DNA of 64,000 nt from Eubacterium sp. (GTDB taxonomy: Bacteria > Bacillota > Clostridia > Lachnospirales > Lachnospiraceae). The position numbers and the translations under genes are program-made. The notes below the pieces were generated by a model, which ran no database searches, was not told the DNA's origin, and saw only the letters and a list, made by a program, of their open reading frames with translations. The DNA is taken from positions 1 through 64,000 of the forward strand of contig JAILOU010000032.1 of assembly GCA_024690665.1 (NCBI GenBank), read 5' to 3'. Below are positions 41,789 to 51,354 of the stretch, in pieces (position 1 is the first letter of the stretch; every line of letters starts with the position of its first letter).

Positions 41789-44700
41789 ATGAAATCTAAT
41801 TGGGAATATGTAGTTGAGGCTTTGAAAAAAGAGCCGACTTATAGGAAGATGTTTCATCTGATGGAACGATATGGAAATGATACAGAAGCTGAGATTATGC
41901 GTGAAAATGGTGAGATCTTAAAAAGGTCTTACCAGGAGTTTACGCAGAAAGTCTATGTGGCGTGCGGTCATCTGCAGACGGAATATGCCGTAGAAAAAGG
42001 AGAGGTTCTTGCACTTGTGGCAGATACGTCCATGGCCTGGGGCGTATGGTTTTGGGGAATCTTAATGGCCGGTGCCACACCAATCTTAATCAGCCCGGGG
42101 ATGGGAGCAGAAAATCGAAACAGTATTATGAAGGAAGCCGGAGCGAAGCGGTATGTGTCGGAAAAATGCCTGACAGATGAGAGTGCGAACTGGATTGAAG
42201 CCGGAAAATTACTTGAGCCGGGGGAAGCCGGACTTGAGGATTGGGGCGAGTATATCATGCTTTGTACTTCCGGAACGACAGGCAACAGCCGCGTGTTTGT
42301 CTATCAGGAAAAGACAACCTGCACACAGATGATTGCGTTAAATGATTTGCATAAAGCGAATCCGGAATTTCCTACTGTGGAAGGAAAGCCGTGTAAGATG
42401 CTGGCGTTTTTGCCATTTTTCCACGTGTTTGCACTGCTGGCGGTTTATATGTGGTATTCACTTTCTGGAAAAACTCTGGTGTATGTAAGAGATCGTAATG
42501 TCAAAACGGTGATTGGAGCCTGCAAAAAGCATGGAATTACACATCTATTTTGTGTGCCGATGTTTTTTAACGCGCTCGCAGCGAATATCAAGCGTCTGGC
42601 ACCGGATGCAGCGAAGCTGACGCAAGAGCAAAAGCAGCAGATTCAGGCGAAACTGCTTGGATCGCAGATTCGTCTTATGGCAGCCGGCGGAGGACATACG
42701 CCGGAAGATACACTTTGTACGATTCACAGTATTGGCTATCAGATTCTGACAGGATTTGGGATGACAGAGTGTGGCATCATGTCTGCGGAAGGTTCGCTTG
42801 ATCCAAAGCAGCAGATGAAAGGCGGAATCGGAAAACCATTTGACCTTATGGAATATAAGGTAGAGCCGGCCGGAAAGGGCGAGCTGTTGTTAAGAGGTGA
42901 CATGCTCTATACCGGTACGATGGTTGATGGAAAACTGGTCAAACGAGATCTTAAAGAGTGGTTTCATACAGGAGACGAGGTCAGAGAAGAGCCGGAAGGT
43001 CTTTATATATCCGGCCGTATCAAGGAAGTAATCATCAACGCTTCCGGAGAGAATATCTATCCGGACCTGCTAGATGAAAAGTTTTCGTATCTTCCGGGGA
43101 CAACAAAGCATTGTATTCTTGGTGTGTGCAAAGGAAACTATGAGGAAGTTACCTTAGTGGTTACCAAAGACGAGAAGACATTTGACCCGGAGAAACTGGC
43201 CAAAGTTGTATCGGGGGTGAATGCCACTCTTGCGGTAAATGAAAAGGTGAGACATCTACTTGTGTCAAACCGGCCGCTTCCACTTTCCGCAGCGATGAAG
43301 ATTCAAAGAATGACACTAAAAAAAGCCATCGAAGGCGGACAGTGGGACTATGCGGAAATTGATATTCCGGATTATGTAAGCGATGAAAACTGTGCGAAGG
43401 AAGAAACGGCACAAGATTCTGCCGGACAGATTCGCGAGGTGGTTCGTGAAATTATCTCAGACAATCTGAATGTGGAACCGGAGCAGATTAAAGATACGAC
43501 GCATTTTGTCAAGGAACTTGGCGGAGACAGTTTAACGATGTTTAGCGCATACGATTCTCTTGAGACGCATTACAATATGATCTTCTCGAATCAGGAGATT
43601 GCGGTCATGACAACCGTAGAGAAGGTTGCACAGATTATTGAAGCGAAGCTAAAGGGCGTCAGCCTCAAGGTGGCAGAGTCCGGTGAAAGTGAAAAAACAA
43701 AACGGATTACGGACTTTAAGGAAAGCAAGCAGTACAAAGAGCATGTGAAGCGTAATATTGAATTATTTGAAGGAATCGATAATCCATATTTCCTTCCCCA
43801 TGACAGCTTGATTTCAGATACCAGTATCATAAGAGGAAAACGTGTCATCAACCTTGGCTCATACAACTATCTGGGACTTTCCGGACATCCGCTGACCAGC
43901 AAGGCTGCCATTGAAGCAGTGAAAAAATACGGGACCTCGGCAAGTGGTTCTAGAGTGCTGGCCGGTGAAAAAACCTTGTATCAAAAGCTGGAGCAGACAA
44001 TTGCTGACTGGAAGCATACGGAAGATGCAATTGTGTGTACCGGTGGCTGGGCAACGAATCTGACATTTATCAGTAGTTTTATGGAAGATGGCGACTATAT
44101 TATTTATGATGAGTTGTCGCATAATTCGATTGCACAGGGTGTGCAGTTGTCTGCGGCAGAAAGCAAGCCATTTCCGCATAATAACTTAAAGGCACTTGAA
44201 CATTTACTTCAGAGAATCGAAGGAAAATACAATAAAGTATTAATCGTAATTGAAGGTGTCTATAGTATGGATGGCGATATAGCGCCGGTTCCGGAGTTCG
44301 TTCGTCTCAAGAAGAAGTACGGCTGCTTCTTGATGGTGGATGAGGCGCATTCCGGCGGTGTAATTGGAGCGCACGGCGGTGGCGTGGATGATTATTTCCA
44401 CCTGGATCCGCATGACATTGATATTAAGTACGGAACGTTGTCAAAAGCACTTGGAACCTGTGGTGGATTTATTGCGGCAGATCATTCTATTGTGGAGTAT
44501 CTTCGTTATTCAATGAATGGATTTGTCTTCTCAGCCGGTATTGCACCGCCTCTTGCAGCAGCGTGTATGAAAGCGATTGAAATTATTCAGCAGGATAACT
44601 CGATGGTGGAAAAGTTGCATCGTAATATTGAGTATTTTGTTCGTCGTTGTAAGGAAGAAGGCATGGATACCTGCCTTGCGGGTGAGAGTGCCATAGTGCC

Positions 44701-44935
44701 TGTTATGGTCGGACCGGATAGTGAAGCAACGGCTTTGTCCGGGGAGATGATGCGACGCGGCGTTTTTGTTCCACCAGCAGTATATCCAGCAGTACCAAAA
44801 GGAAAGAGTCGCCTTCGTTTTAATATTTCTTCTGCACATTCCACCGAACAGCTTGAAAAAGCAGTTACAATCTTGACGGAAGTGATGAAGGAGCATGGGT
44901 ACCTAAAAAATGATACGAATAATGTAGCAGTATAA
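41789..44935 (+). CDS. Fused acyl-AMP ligase - ACP - alpha-oxoamine synthase
   Basis: 1,048 residues in three parts. Residues 1-525: adenylate-forming acyl ligase (CTSGTTGNSRVFVYQEK, GFGMTECGIMS, WFHTGDE, GRIKEVIINASGENIYP). About 550-635: carrier domain, ELGGDSLTMFSAYD with phosphopantetheine Ser. About 655-1040: PLP enzyme of the alpha-oxoamine synthase family (NLGSYNYLGLSGHP, SGSRVLAGEKTLYQKLE, MVDEAHSGGVIG, PLP Lys about 886 in TLSKALG). It should load an acyl acid on its own ACP and join it, with loss of CO2, to an amino acid, giving an alpha-amino ketone. This is the serine palmitoyltransferase type of chemistry with ligase and ACP fused. The amino acid is not readable from sequence. 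Confidence 0.93.
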   Translation: MKSNWEYVVEALKKEPTYRKMFHLMERYGNDTEAEIMRENGEILKRSYQEFTQKVYVACGHLQTEYAVEKGEVLALVADTSMAWGVWFWGILMAGATPILISPGMGAENRNSIMKEAGAKRYVSEKCLTDESANWIEAGKLLEPGEAGLEDWGEYIMLCTSGTTGNSRVFVYQEKTTCTQMIALNDLHKANPEFPTVEGKPCKMLAFLPFFHVFALLAVYMWYSLSGKTLVYVRDRNVKTVIGACKKHGITHLFCVPMFFNALAANIKRLAPDAAKLTQEQKQQIQAKLLGSQIRLMAAGGGHTPEDTLCTIHSIGYQILTGFGMTECGIMSAEGSLDPKQQMKGGIGKPFDLMEYKVEPAGKGELLLRGDMLYTGTMVDGKLVKRDLKEWFHTGDEVREEPEGLYISGRIKEVIINASGENIYPDLLDEKFSYLPGTTKHCILGVCKGNYEEVTLVVTKDEKTFDPEKLAKVVSGVNATLAVNEKVRHLLVSNRPLPLSAAMKIQRMTLKKAIEGGQWDYAEIDIPDYVSDENCAKEETAQDSAGQIREVVREIISDNLNVEPEQIKDTTHFVKELGGDSLTMFSAYDSLETHYNMIFSNQEIAVMTTVEKVAQIIEAKLKGVSLKVAESGESEKTKRITDFKESKQYKEHVKRNIELFEGIDNPYFLPHDSLISDTSIIRGKRVINLGSYNYLGLSGHPLTSKAAIEAVKKYGTSASGSRVLAGEKTLYQKLEQTIADWKHTEDAIVCTGGWATNLTFISSFMEDGDYIIYDELSHNSIAQGVQLSAAESKPFPHNNLKALEHLLQRIEGKYNKVLIVIEGVYSMDGDIAPVPEFVRLKKKYGCFLMVDEAHSGGVIGAHGGGVDDYFHLDPHDIDIKYGTLSKALGTCGGFIAADHSIVEYLRYSMNGFVFSAGIAPPLAAACMKAIEIIQQDNSMVEKLHRNIEYFVRRCKEEGMDTCLAGESAIVPVMVGPDSEATALSGEMMRRGVFVPPAVYPAVPKGKSRLRFNISSAHSTEQLEKAVTILTEVMKEHGYLKNDTNNVAV

Positions 44936-44946
44936 GGAGAAAGCAG

Positions 44947-45732
44947 ATGAAGAAAGTAGCATTGGTTACGGGAGCCAGTTCCGGAATCGGATATGCAACA
45001 TGCGTGCGTTTATTAAAATTAGGGTATGAGGTGTATGGAATTTCGCGGCGAAGTATTGTCCCTAAGGGGGCGATTAGTTTGTGCGCCGATGTAACAGATG
45101 AGCAGGCTGTTTATGAGGCTGTTAAGAAAATCATGGACAAGGAAGGCAGAATCGATATACTAATCAATAATGCCGGATTTGGAATCTCAGGGCCGATTGA
45201 ATATACTAAGATTTCTGATGTGCGTGATCAGATGGATGTAAACTTTATGGGCGAATTAATCTGCGCACAAGCGGTACTGCCCATAATGCGCAGCCAGGGA
45301 AGCGGCGCGATTGTATTTGTAAGTTCAGTGGCAGGAGAACTTGCCATTCCCTATCAGGCATTTTATTCCACTTCCAAGGCTGCCGTTCATATGATGGCTC
45401 TTGCGCTTCGCAACGAAGTAAAGGATTTTGGAATTCAGGTTTCCTCCATCATGCCGGGAGATGCCAAGACCGGATTTACCGCGGAGCGTAGAAAGGACTC
45501 TTCGGGGGATCAGGTATATACCAAAAATGTGGCTGCAGTTGAGGCCATGGAGAAGGATGAGCAAAATGGCATGTCTGCCGATGATGTTGCGGCAGTTATT
45601 GTCAAGGCAGCAACGGCCAAAGCACCAAAACCATACTATGTTGTTGGCGGGAAGTATAAGTTCTTTCATGCATTATATAAGCTGACAACCGGTAAGTTTA
45701 TCTATAATCTGGTGCATTCAATGTACTCTTAA
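44947..45732 (+). CDS. Short-chain dehydrogenase/reductase
   Basis: 261 residues. Classical SDR: TGASSGIGYATC dinucleotide loop (about 8-19), NNAGFGISGP, catalytic Ser (VSSVAGEL) and YxxxK as YSTSKAA, then PGDAKTGF. Eleven nt after the oxoamine synthase gene, so it most likely reduces the 3-keto group of that product, as 3-ketosphinganine reductase does in sphingoid base synthesis. Last gene before the cluster terminator. Confidence 0.92.
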   Translation: MKKVALVTGASSGIGYATCVRLLKLGYEVYGISRRSIVPKGAISLCADVTDEQAVYEAVKKIMDKEGRIDILINNAGFGISGPIEYTKISDVRDQMDVNFMGELICAQAVLPIMRSQGSGAIVFVSSVAGELAIPYQAFYSTSKAAVHMMALALRNEVKDFGIQVSSIMPGDAKTGFTAERRKDSSGDQVYTKNVAAVEAMEKDEQNGMSADDVAAVIVKAATAKAPKPYYVVGGKYKFFHALYKLTTGKFIYNLVHSMYS

Positions 45733-45739
45733 CATCAAG

Positions 45740-45778
45740 ATACAGGTAATGGGATTCTCATTACCTGTATTTTTTTTT
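45740..45778 (+). terminator. Terminator of the biosynthetic cluster
   Basis: ATACAGGTAATG pairs perfectly with CATTACCTGTAT, 7-nt loop, followed by T8. Confidence 0.93.
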
Positions 45779-45819
45779 GAAAACAGGAGCGAATTTAATA
45801 CATAATTCGAGCAATTGAT

Positions 45820-45848
45820 TGAAAAAATGGGAATAATAGCCTATAATA
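45820..45848 (+). promoter_or_regulatory. Promoter of the signalling operon
   Basis: TTGAAA, 17-nt spacer, TATAAT, 61 nt before the kinase start codon. Confidence 0.75.
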
Positions 45849-45909
45849 AATCGTGGATGACTAAAATTTTTTGAAAAATTGAATAGCAATGAAATAGGGG
45901 ATATAGATT

Positions 45910-48870
45910 ATGGACAAAAGACGTACAAAACATAAAATTATTTTTATCATTGTACTGGGAATTGCATGTGCGCTTTTAATCGTGGTGCAGATCTTGCTGG
46001 GCTGGAAGTTTAATAATGAAGAACATGTAACAGAAGGACTGGCAGAAAATAAAGAAGTATACGCAGATGTGCACTATCGAGGAGACAGTACCTCCTCCTG
46101 GGAGAAGATTGACCTTGGCATCTGGGGAAATATCTATGATATGCAGATATATAACAATTCGAATGTGTTGTTAAAAGACTGGACGCTGACATTGGAAATT
46201 GTTGATGATTGTTACATCAATCAGTTTTGGAATGGTGAAGTGGAGATTCACCAATATGTGGGAACGGACAAAGAAACCGTGCAAAAACTGTGTCTTGCCA
46301 AGTATGAGCTCGATGATTTGGAACTGGATTATATTCTTGATGGCTCGGATCTTTTGATTCCGCTCCAAAAAGGTGACTATGTTACCTATTATCCGACGCA
46401 AAGTTTTAAAGAACAGCCGATTCAACCGGGTGACAGTACCGTTGTTGGAGGCATCTTTTATTTTAAGGATGAAATTGATTTAACGAATTATCATATCGAT
46501 TTTCACTACTACCGGGATATCACAAAGGGTGCATTATTCTATGTGTTTGTAGTACTTACCTTATTCTGGCTCTTTGTTGTAGGTATGTTTTTCGTTGCCA
46601 GATATGTATATAGGAAGACACAAAAGGAAAATGAAATTCGTATGTCCGGTATTTCCTGTCTGTCGGAATTATACACGGTTGTTTACATCGTGGATCTACA
46701 ATCAGATACGATTACGCCGGTTGGCATGAAACAGGAGATGGATGCAGACAGGCCAAAGGAGATGACGGCGCAAGAACAGTTCCAGCATCTGTTTCGTGTG
46801 GATCCAAAGGAGGAATACTTAGAGCTTACACAAGAATTTGCCGACTTAAACACCATGGCTGCCAGAATGGCTTCAAAGAATAGTATCGTATTCGAATACG
46901 AAAGCAAGAGGTATGGCTGGAATCGTATTCAGTTTATTGCGATGGAGAGAAATGATCGCGATATGGTTACGAAGGTGCTCTTTACTGTGCAGCAGATTAA
47001 CGATGAAAAAGAAGAACTTGATAAGGTGCTCGGTGAAGTGGAAAAGGCGAATTCGGAGAACAATGCCAAGAGTGCATTTCTTGCGAATATGTCACATGAA
47101 ATTCGGACACCGATTAATACCATACTTGGTCTTGATACGATGATTTTGCGTGAGAGTAGTGAGGATGCGGTGCGCTCCTATGCAAGAGATATTAAAGTTG
47201 CCGGTAATATGCTGCTTGCGCTGATTAACGGTATCTTGGATTATTCGAAACTTGAAGCCGGTAAGATGGAACTGGTAGAGGGAGAATACTCTCTTAAGAG
47301 GATGATTTACGAAGCTGAATGCGTAGTAAAAACCAGAATTCGTAGCAAGAATCTGGAATTTCGAATTGACGTCAGTGAGAAACTGCCGGATCGGCTGTTA
47401 GGGGATGACGTTCGATTAAAACAGGTTATCATTAACCTGCTTACAAATGCCTTAAAGTACACAGAGTCCGGTGGGATTAGAATGTCTGTATTTGGCAAGA
47501 TGATAGAAGAAGACAAGGTGCATCTGCTGTTTTCCGTAAAGGATTCCGGCTCCGGAATCACACCTGAAAATCAAAAGAAATTATTTGAACGTTTCTCCAG
47601 ATTTGATCAGCAAAAGAATCGCAAGGTGGAAGGAACCGGTATCGGAATGAATCTGGTGCAGGGACTTTTGGACTTGATGGGCTCACAGCTCAAGGTTGCA
47701 AGTGTTTATGGAAAGGGTAGCGATTTTTATTTTGAAATTGAACAAAAGGTATTAGACCCAGAGCCGGTTGGTAAGGTAAACTGGGAGACCGTGAACTCGG
47801 AAATGGTGGGAGAAGAAGAACGTTCGATCTTCACTGCTCCGAAAGCTCGCGTCCTTGTAGTAGATGATAATGATATGAACCTGATTGTGTTTGTGAATCT
47901 TTTGAAAGATACACAGATGAAGATTGATAAGGCCACCAGTGGAGCGGCGGCACTGAAACTCACACAGGAACATGAATACAATCTGATCTTTATGGATCAT
48001 ATGATGCCGGAGATGGATGGTATTGAAGCCTTCCATCGCATCAAAAAACAGGAAAATGGAAAGAACAAGCAGACTCCAATTGTAATCCTGACGGCCAATG
48101 CGATGCAGGGAGCAAAGGAACAATATCTGAAAGAAGGATTTACCAATTTCCTTGCCAAGCCGATTGACGAGAGCAAGTTAGAAGACATGATTATCGAAAT
48201 CCTGCCGGATGAACTTGTGAACAAGAATCAGTCTTCGGTCGGTACGAAACCTGCGCTTGCAATGCCGGAAATCGAAGGCGTTGACATAACATACGCGCTA
48301 GAACACAGCGGAGGAGCGGATGGTGCGCTTCGGATTATGGAACGATTTGTTCAGCTTGCCACCTCAGATGCCAATGAACTTCGTGAATACTATCAGCAGT
48401 TAAAGGCTGATCCGGAGAATCCGGATGCCCTTACACACTACCGCATTAAGGTGCATGCAATGAAGACATCGGCAGCACTGTGCGGAGCCTTGCAGGTGCA
48501 TGGCGCTGCGGCACAGCTTGAGTATGCGGCAAGAGATAAAAAGGTGCAGCAGATTCTTGAGACGACGGAATATTTCCTGGAATTTTGGATTAAGGTTTAT
48601 CTGGAGTTTAAGGCTTATTTCGAATCAAATAGTGATGTGGATGCAAAGGAAGGGAACATCCACGAGGAAGCATTGCTCAGCTTGCTAAAACAACTGATTA
48701 CCAGCATGAATGCTTATGATATTAAAGGCTCTGATGCGATTGTAAAGGAACTTGACAGCTATAGGAATGATGCAGCATTGCAAGAAGTATTGGAAGAACT
48801 TAAAGTTGCAGTTGCAAATCTGGATGCGGAAGGATGCGAACAGATCTGCAAAAAGATAATAGGAGAGTAG
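45910..48870 (+). CDS. Hybrid histidine kinase with external CBM2-like sensor, REC and Hpt
   Basis: 986 residues. TM1 about 10-30; an external beta-rich domain (about 45-190) with pattern like family 2 carbohydrate-binding modules (YDMQIYNNSNVLLKDWTLTL, INQFWNGEVE, IQPGDSTVVGGIFYF); TM2 about 205-230; a PAS-like linker (250-365); HisKA with His396 (SHEIRTP); HATPase (about 440-610, N-box NLLTNALKYT, GSGITPENQ); receiver with phospho-Asp696 (FMDHMMPEMDG); Hpt with His849 (KVHAMKTSA). A complete phosphorelay in one chain, probably ending on the response regulator encoded next. The carbohydrate-binding reading is my pattern match and needs a profile search. Confidence 0.9.
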   Translation: MDKRRTKHKIIFIIVLGIACALLIVVQILLGWKFNNEEHVTEGLAENKEVYADVHYRGDSTSSWEKIDLGIWGNIYDMQIYNNSNVLLKDWTLTLEIVDDCYINQFWNGEVEIHQYVGTDKETVQKLCLAKYELDDLELDYILDGSDLLIPLQKGDYVTYYPTQSFKEQPIQPGDSTVVGGIFYFKDEIDLTNYHIDFHYYRDITKGALFYVFVVLTLFWLFVVGMFFVARYVYRKTQKENEIRMSGISCLSELYTVVYIVDLQSDTITPVGMKQEMDADRPKEMTAQEQFQHLFRVDPKEEYLELTQEFADLNTMAARMASKNSIVFEYESKRYGWNRIQFIAMERNDRDMVTKVLFTVQQINDEKEELDKVLGEVEKANSENNAKSAFLANMSHEIRTPINTILGLDTMILRESSEDAVRSYARDIKVAGNMLLALINGILDYSKLEAGKMELVEGEYSLKRMIYEAECVVKTRIRSKNLEFRIDVSEKLPDRLLGDDVRLKQVIINLLTNALKYTESGGIRMSVFGKMIEEDKVHLLFSVKDSGSGITPENQKKLFERFSRFDQQKNRKVEGTGIGMNLVQGLLDLMGSQLKVASVYGKGSDFYFEIEQKVLDPEPVGKVNWETVNSEMVGEEERSIFTAPKARVLVVDDNDMNLIVFVNLLKDTQMKIDKATSGAAALKLTQEHEYNLIFMDHMMPEMDGIEAFHRIKKQENGKNKQTPIVILTANAMQGAKEQYLKEGFTNFLAKPIDESKLEDMIIEILPDELVNKNQSSVGTKPALAMPEIEGVDITYALEHSGGADGALRIMERFVQLATSDANELREYYQQLKADPENPDALTHYRIKVHAMKTSAALCGALQVHGAAAQLEYAARDKKVQQILETTEYFLEFWIKVYLEFKAYFESNSDVDAKEGNIHEEALLSLLKQLITSMNAYDIKGSDAIVKELDSYRNDAALQEVLEELKVAVANLDAEGCEQICKKIIGE

Positions 48871-48875
48871 TTGTT

Positions 48876-49640
48876 ATGGAACAAAATGAAGTTCAGGTAT
48901 TGTTTGTTGTTCATCATAATATTTCTTTTGTTAATGGAGCTCTTAAAGTTTTTTTGGAGGAATATGAGATTACAACAGACCTTTTAGAAGTCAGCAAATG
49001 TATTTCCAATCATCCTAAGATTATGCCGCCACTGGTAATCGCGGAGGCAGAACTGTTGCTTGAATTTGTCCAGGAACGCGCGTTTTTATATGATTACTGC
49101 ATTGAGCAGGGAAGTCATCTGTTACTGGTAGGGGAAGCTGACAACATTAATACGTTAATGGAGGTTACTTCTCCGACTCTGGTCGCAGAAAAGTTTGAGC
49201 GTCCTGTGAACGCCAAGGATGTTGCGGAAAAGGTTCTGGAGCTCCTTGAAAAAATTAAAAATCACGGGCTTCGAAAGCAGATTCTGGTTGTAGATGACTC
49301 GCCGGCATTTTTACGAACGGTTACAGAATGGCTGGAGGAAGAGTACAATGTCAGTGTGTGTCCGTCGGCATTTACGGCAATTAAGCTAATCAGTATGAAG
49401 GAACCGGATTTAATCCTCCTTGATTACGAAATGCCGGTTTGCAGTGGTGCGCAGTTTCTGGAAATGCTCAATAGCGAAAGCGAGAAGGAAAGACCGCCGG
49501 TCATCTTTTTGACTTCTAAAAATGATCAGGAGACAGTGCGCGAGCTTTTAGCATTAAAACCACAGGGTTATCTGCTGAAAACGCAGCCTAAGGAATCGAT
49601 TCTGGTTAGCATACGCAACTTTTTTGAGAAGGAGAGTTAG
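48876..49640 (+). CDS. Two-receiver-like response regulator without output domain
   Basis: 254 residues, start at 48876 after AGGAGAG. The C-terminal half (about 132-254) is a normal receiver: ILVVDDSPAFLR, phospho-Asp183 in LLDYEMP, LTSKND and the KTQPK segment. The N-terminal 125 residues (VQVLFVVHHNISFVNGALKV) look like a degenerate receiver without acidic pocket. No DNA-binding or enzymatic domain, so it passes or buffers signal, probably towards the HD-GYP protein 5 nt downstream. Confidence 0.83.
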   Translation: MEQNEVQVLFVVHHNISFVNGALKVFLEEYEITTDLLEVSKCISNHPKIMPPLVIAEAELLLEFVQERAFLYDYCIEQGSHLLLVGEADNINTLMEVTSPTLVAEKFERPVNAKDVAEKVLELLEKIKNHGLRKQILVVDDSPAFLRTVTEWLEEEYNVSVCPSAFTAIKLISMKEPDLILLDYEMPVCSGAQFLEMLNSESEKERPPVIFLTSKNDQETVRELLALKPQGYLLKTQPKESILVSIRNFFEKES

Positions 49641-49645
49641 AGATT

Positions 49646-51334
49646 ATGATCAGCATATATTTTGGGATCTTATTGCTGATATCCCTTATCATCATCGTGC
49701 ATATGGCGATGAAAAATTACGTAAATGTTGACATACATTACTGGACGATTGTAGTTCTTGTGCCAATCATTTTGCTTGGATACTGGCTAAAAACCATGGT
49801 TGTGACAACGGAAGGCGCGAAGATGGCATTTTCGTTTATCTACCTGGACAGTACGGTTTTACCGGCAGTTATTTTATTTGCAATTCTCTATATGATGGGA
49901 GTTACGGTAAAGCGGTGGATTAAGATTCTCATTTACTGCGTAACATTTATCCATATGTATCTGTTCTGGGGCTGTATTCACAACGAGTTGTATTACAAGT
50001 CGATGGAGCTGATTGATACCGGCTATGGAATCGCAACGAAGATGGAGAGTGGACCTCTTAAGTCACTTCACTGGGTCTTCCTGCTGATTTTTATGGTGCT
50101 AATCATCTCAACCCTTGCTGTTGCGTGGATTCGAAGAGGGACGTATTCTCGAAAAACGCTATCGCTGTACACGACGCTTTTGTCTGCCGGCATCTTGCTT
50201 TATGTTGTCGAGGCACTAATTGATATTGATTTTTCGTTACTTCCGACGCTGTATGTGGTTGCGGATTTCTTAATTGCGATTAACTATGACCGTGATCATA
50301 ACCACGATATCTCCGGGCTGGTTTCCATCGAGATGGCCAAAAGTACTTCGCGAGGGTATGTGGCGCTTGATTTGGCGGGGAACTTTTTAAGTTGTAGTGA
50401 AAAAACCTATGATTTCCTTCCTGAGTTGGAGCTGCAGATTGTGGATACCAAATTAAAGGAGGGAACCTTATCTGCTGATGTATTCTATGGTCTTTTAGAT
50501 GAATATAAGCAGGATCAGACGTTAACTCGTGATTTCCAGGTTGGCGATATGGCGTGTCTTTGTGAAATCTCTGAGTTTTCAATGCGAAAGAACGGCAGAA
50601 CGCAAGGATATCTGTTTGACGTTCGAGACATTACGGAGGAACGCAGAGTCTTCCAGGTTATGCAGCACTATAACGAAACGCTGAATGCCGAAGTTTCTGA
50701 GAAGATGGAGAATATCAAAAATATTCAGGAAAAGGTCGTCATCGGTCTTGCCAATATGATTGATAACCGAGACAGCAATACCGGTGGTCATGTTAAACGT
50801 ACCAGCGAGGTTGTGCGTATTCTTGTGGAAGAGATTCGCAAGCAGGAATTATACGATATGACAGAACAGATGGCGGATGATATTATTCGTGCCGCACCTA
50901 TGCACGACCTTGGTAAGATTACGATTGACAACCATATCCTCCTGAAGCCGGGACGTTTAACTGACGAGGAATATGAAATTATGAAATCTCACTCGGTTAA
51001 GAGTGGTGAGTTTGTGCATTTGATTTTGGATGACGTAGAGGAGGAACATTTCGTGCAATGCGCTTATAATGTAGCGCGTTTCCATCATGAACGCTGGGAT
51101 GGCGGTGGCTATCCGGAAGGCCTGGTCGGTGAAATGATTCCGCTTGAAGCTCGTATCATGGCAGTCGCAGATGTGTATGACGCCTTGATTAGTGATCGTT
51201 GTTATCGTAAGGCAATGAGTGTTCCGGAAGTTACCAGAATTATTACGGAAAATATGGGCACGCAGTTTGATCCGAATATGTTCCCGGTGTTCCTGGGGTG
51301 TAAGGAGCAGATGGAGGCGTATTATGCGCAGTAG
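49646..51334 (+). CDS. Membrane HD-GYP phosphodiesterase with 7TM-type sensor and PAS
   Basis: 562 residues. Seven or so membrane helices in residues 1-215 (like the 7TM sensor of histidine kinases), a PAS-type segment (about 225-330), a coiled coil, then HD-GYP (about 355-555): NTGGHVKRTSEV, PMHDLGKITIDNHILLKPGRL, FHHERWDGGGYPEGL, VADVYDAL. All metal-site residues of the HD-GYP group appear present, so c-di-GMP hydrolysis is expected. Third gene of the signalling operon. Confidence 0.9.
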   Translation: MISIYFGILLLISLIIIVHMAMKNYVNVDIHYWTIVVLVPIILLGYWLKTMVVTTEGAKMAFSFIYLDSTVLPAVILFAILYMMGVTVKRWIKILIYCVTFIHMYLFWGCIHNELYYKSMELIDTGYGIATKMESGPLKSLHWVFLLIFMVLIISTLAVAWIRRGTYSRKTLSLYTTLLSAGILLYVVEALIDIDFSLLPTLYVVADFLIAINYDRDHNHDISGLVSIEMAKSTSRGYVALDLAGNFLSCSEKTYDFLPELELQIVDTKLKEGTLSADVFYGLLDEYKQDQTLTRDFQVGDMACLCEISEFSMRKNGRTQGYLFDVRDITEERRVFQVMQHYNETLNAEVSEKMENIKNIQEKVVIGLANMIDNRDSNTGGHVKRTSEVVRILVEEIRKQELYDMTEQMADDIIRAAPMHDLGKITIDNHILLKPGRLTDEEYEIMKSHSVKSGEFVHLILDDVEEEHFVQCAYNVARFHHERWDGGGYPEGLVGEMIPLEARIMAVADVYDALISDRCYRKAMSVPEVTRIITENMGTQFDPNMFPVFLGCKEQMEAYYAQ

Positions 51335-51354
51335 GGGGGACGCTTCCTCATAGG

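Noticed and set aside
23312..45732. Classical catechol or salicylate siderophore cluster
   Set aside because: No entABC/dhbACB or salicylate synthase, no receptor or importer genes; export-type pump only.
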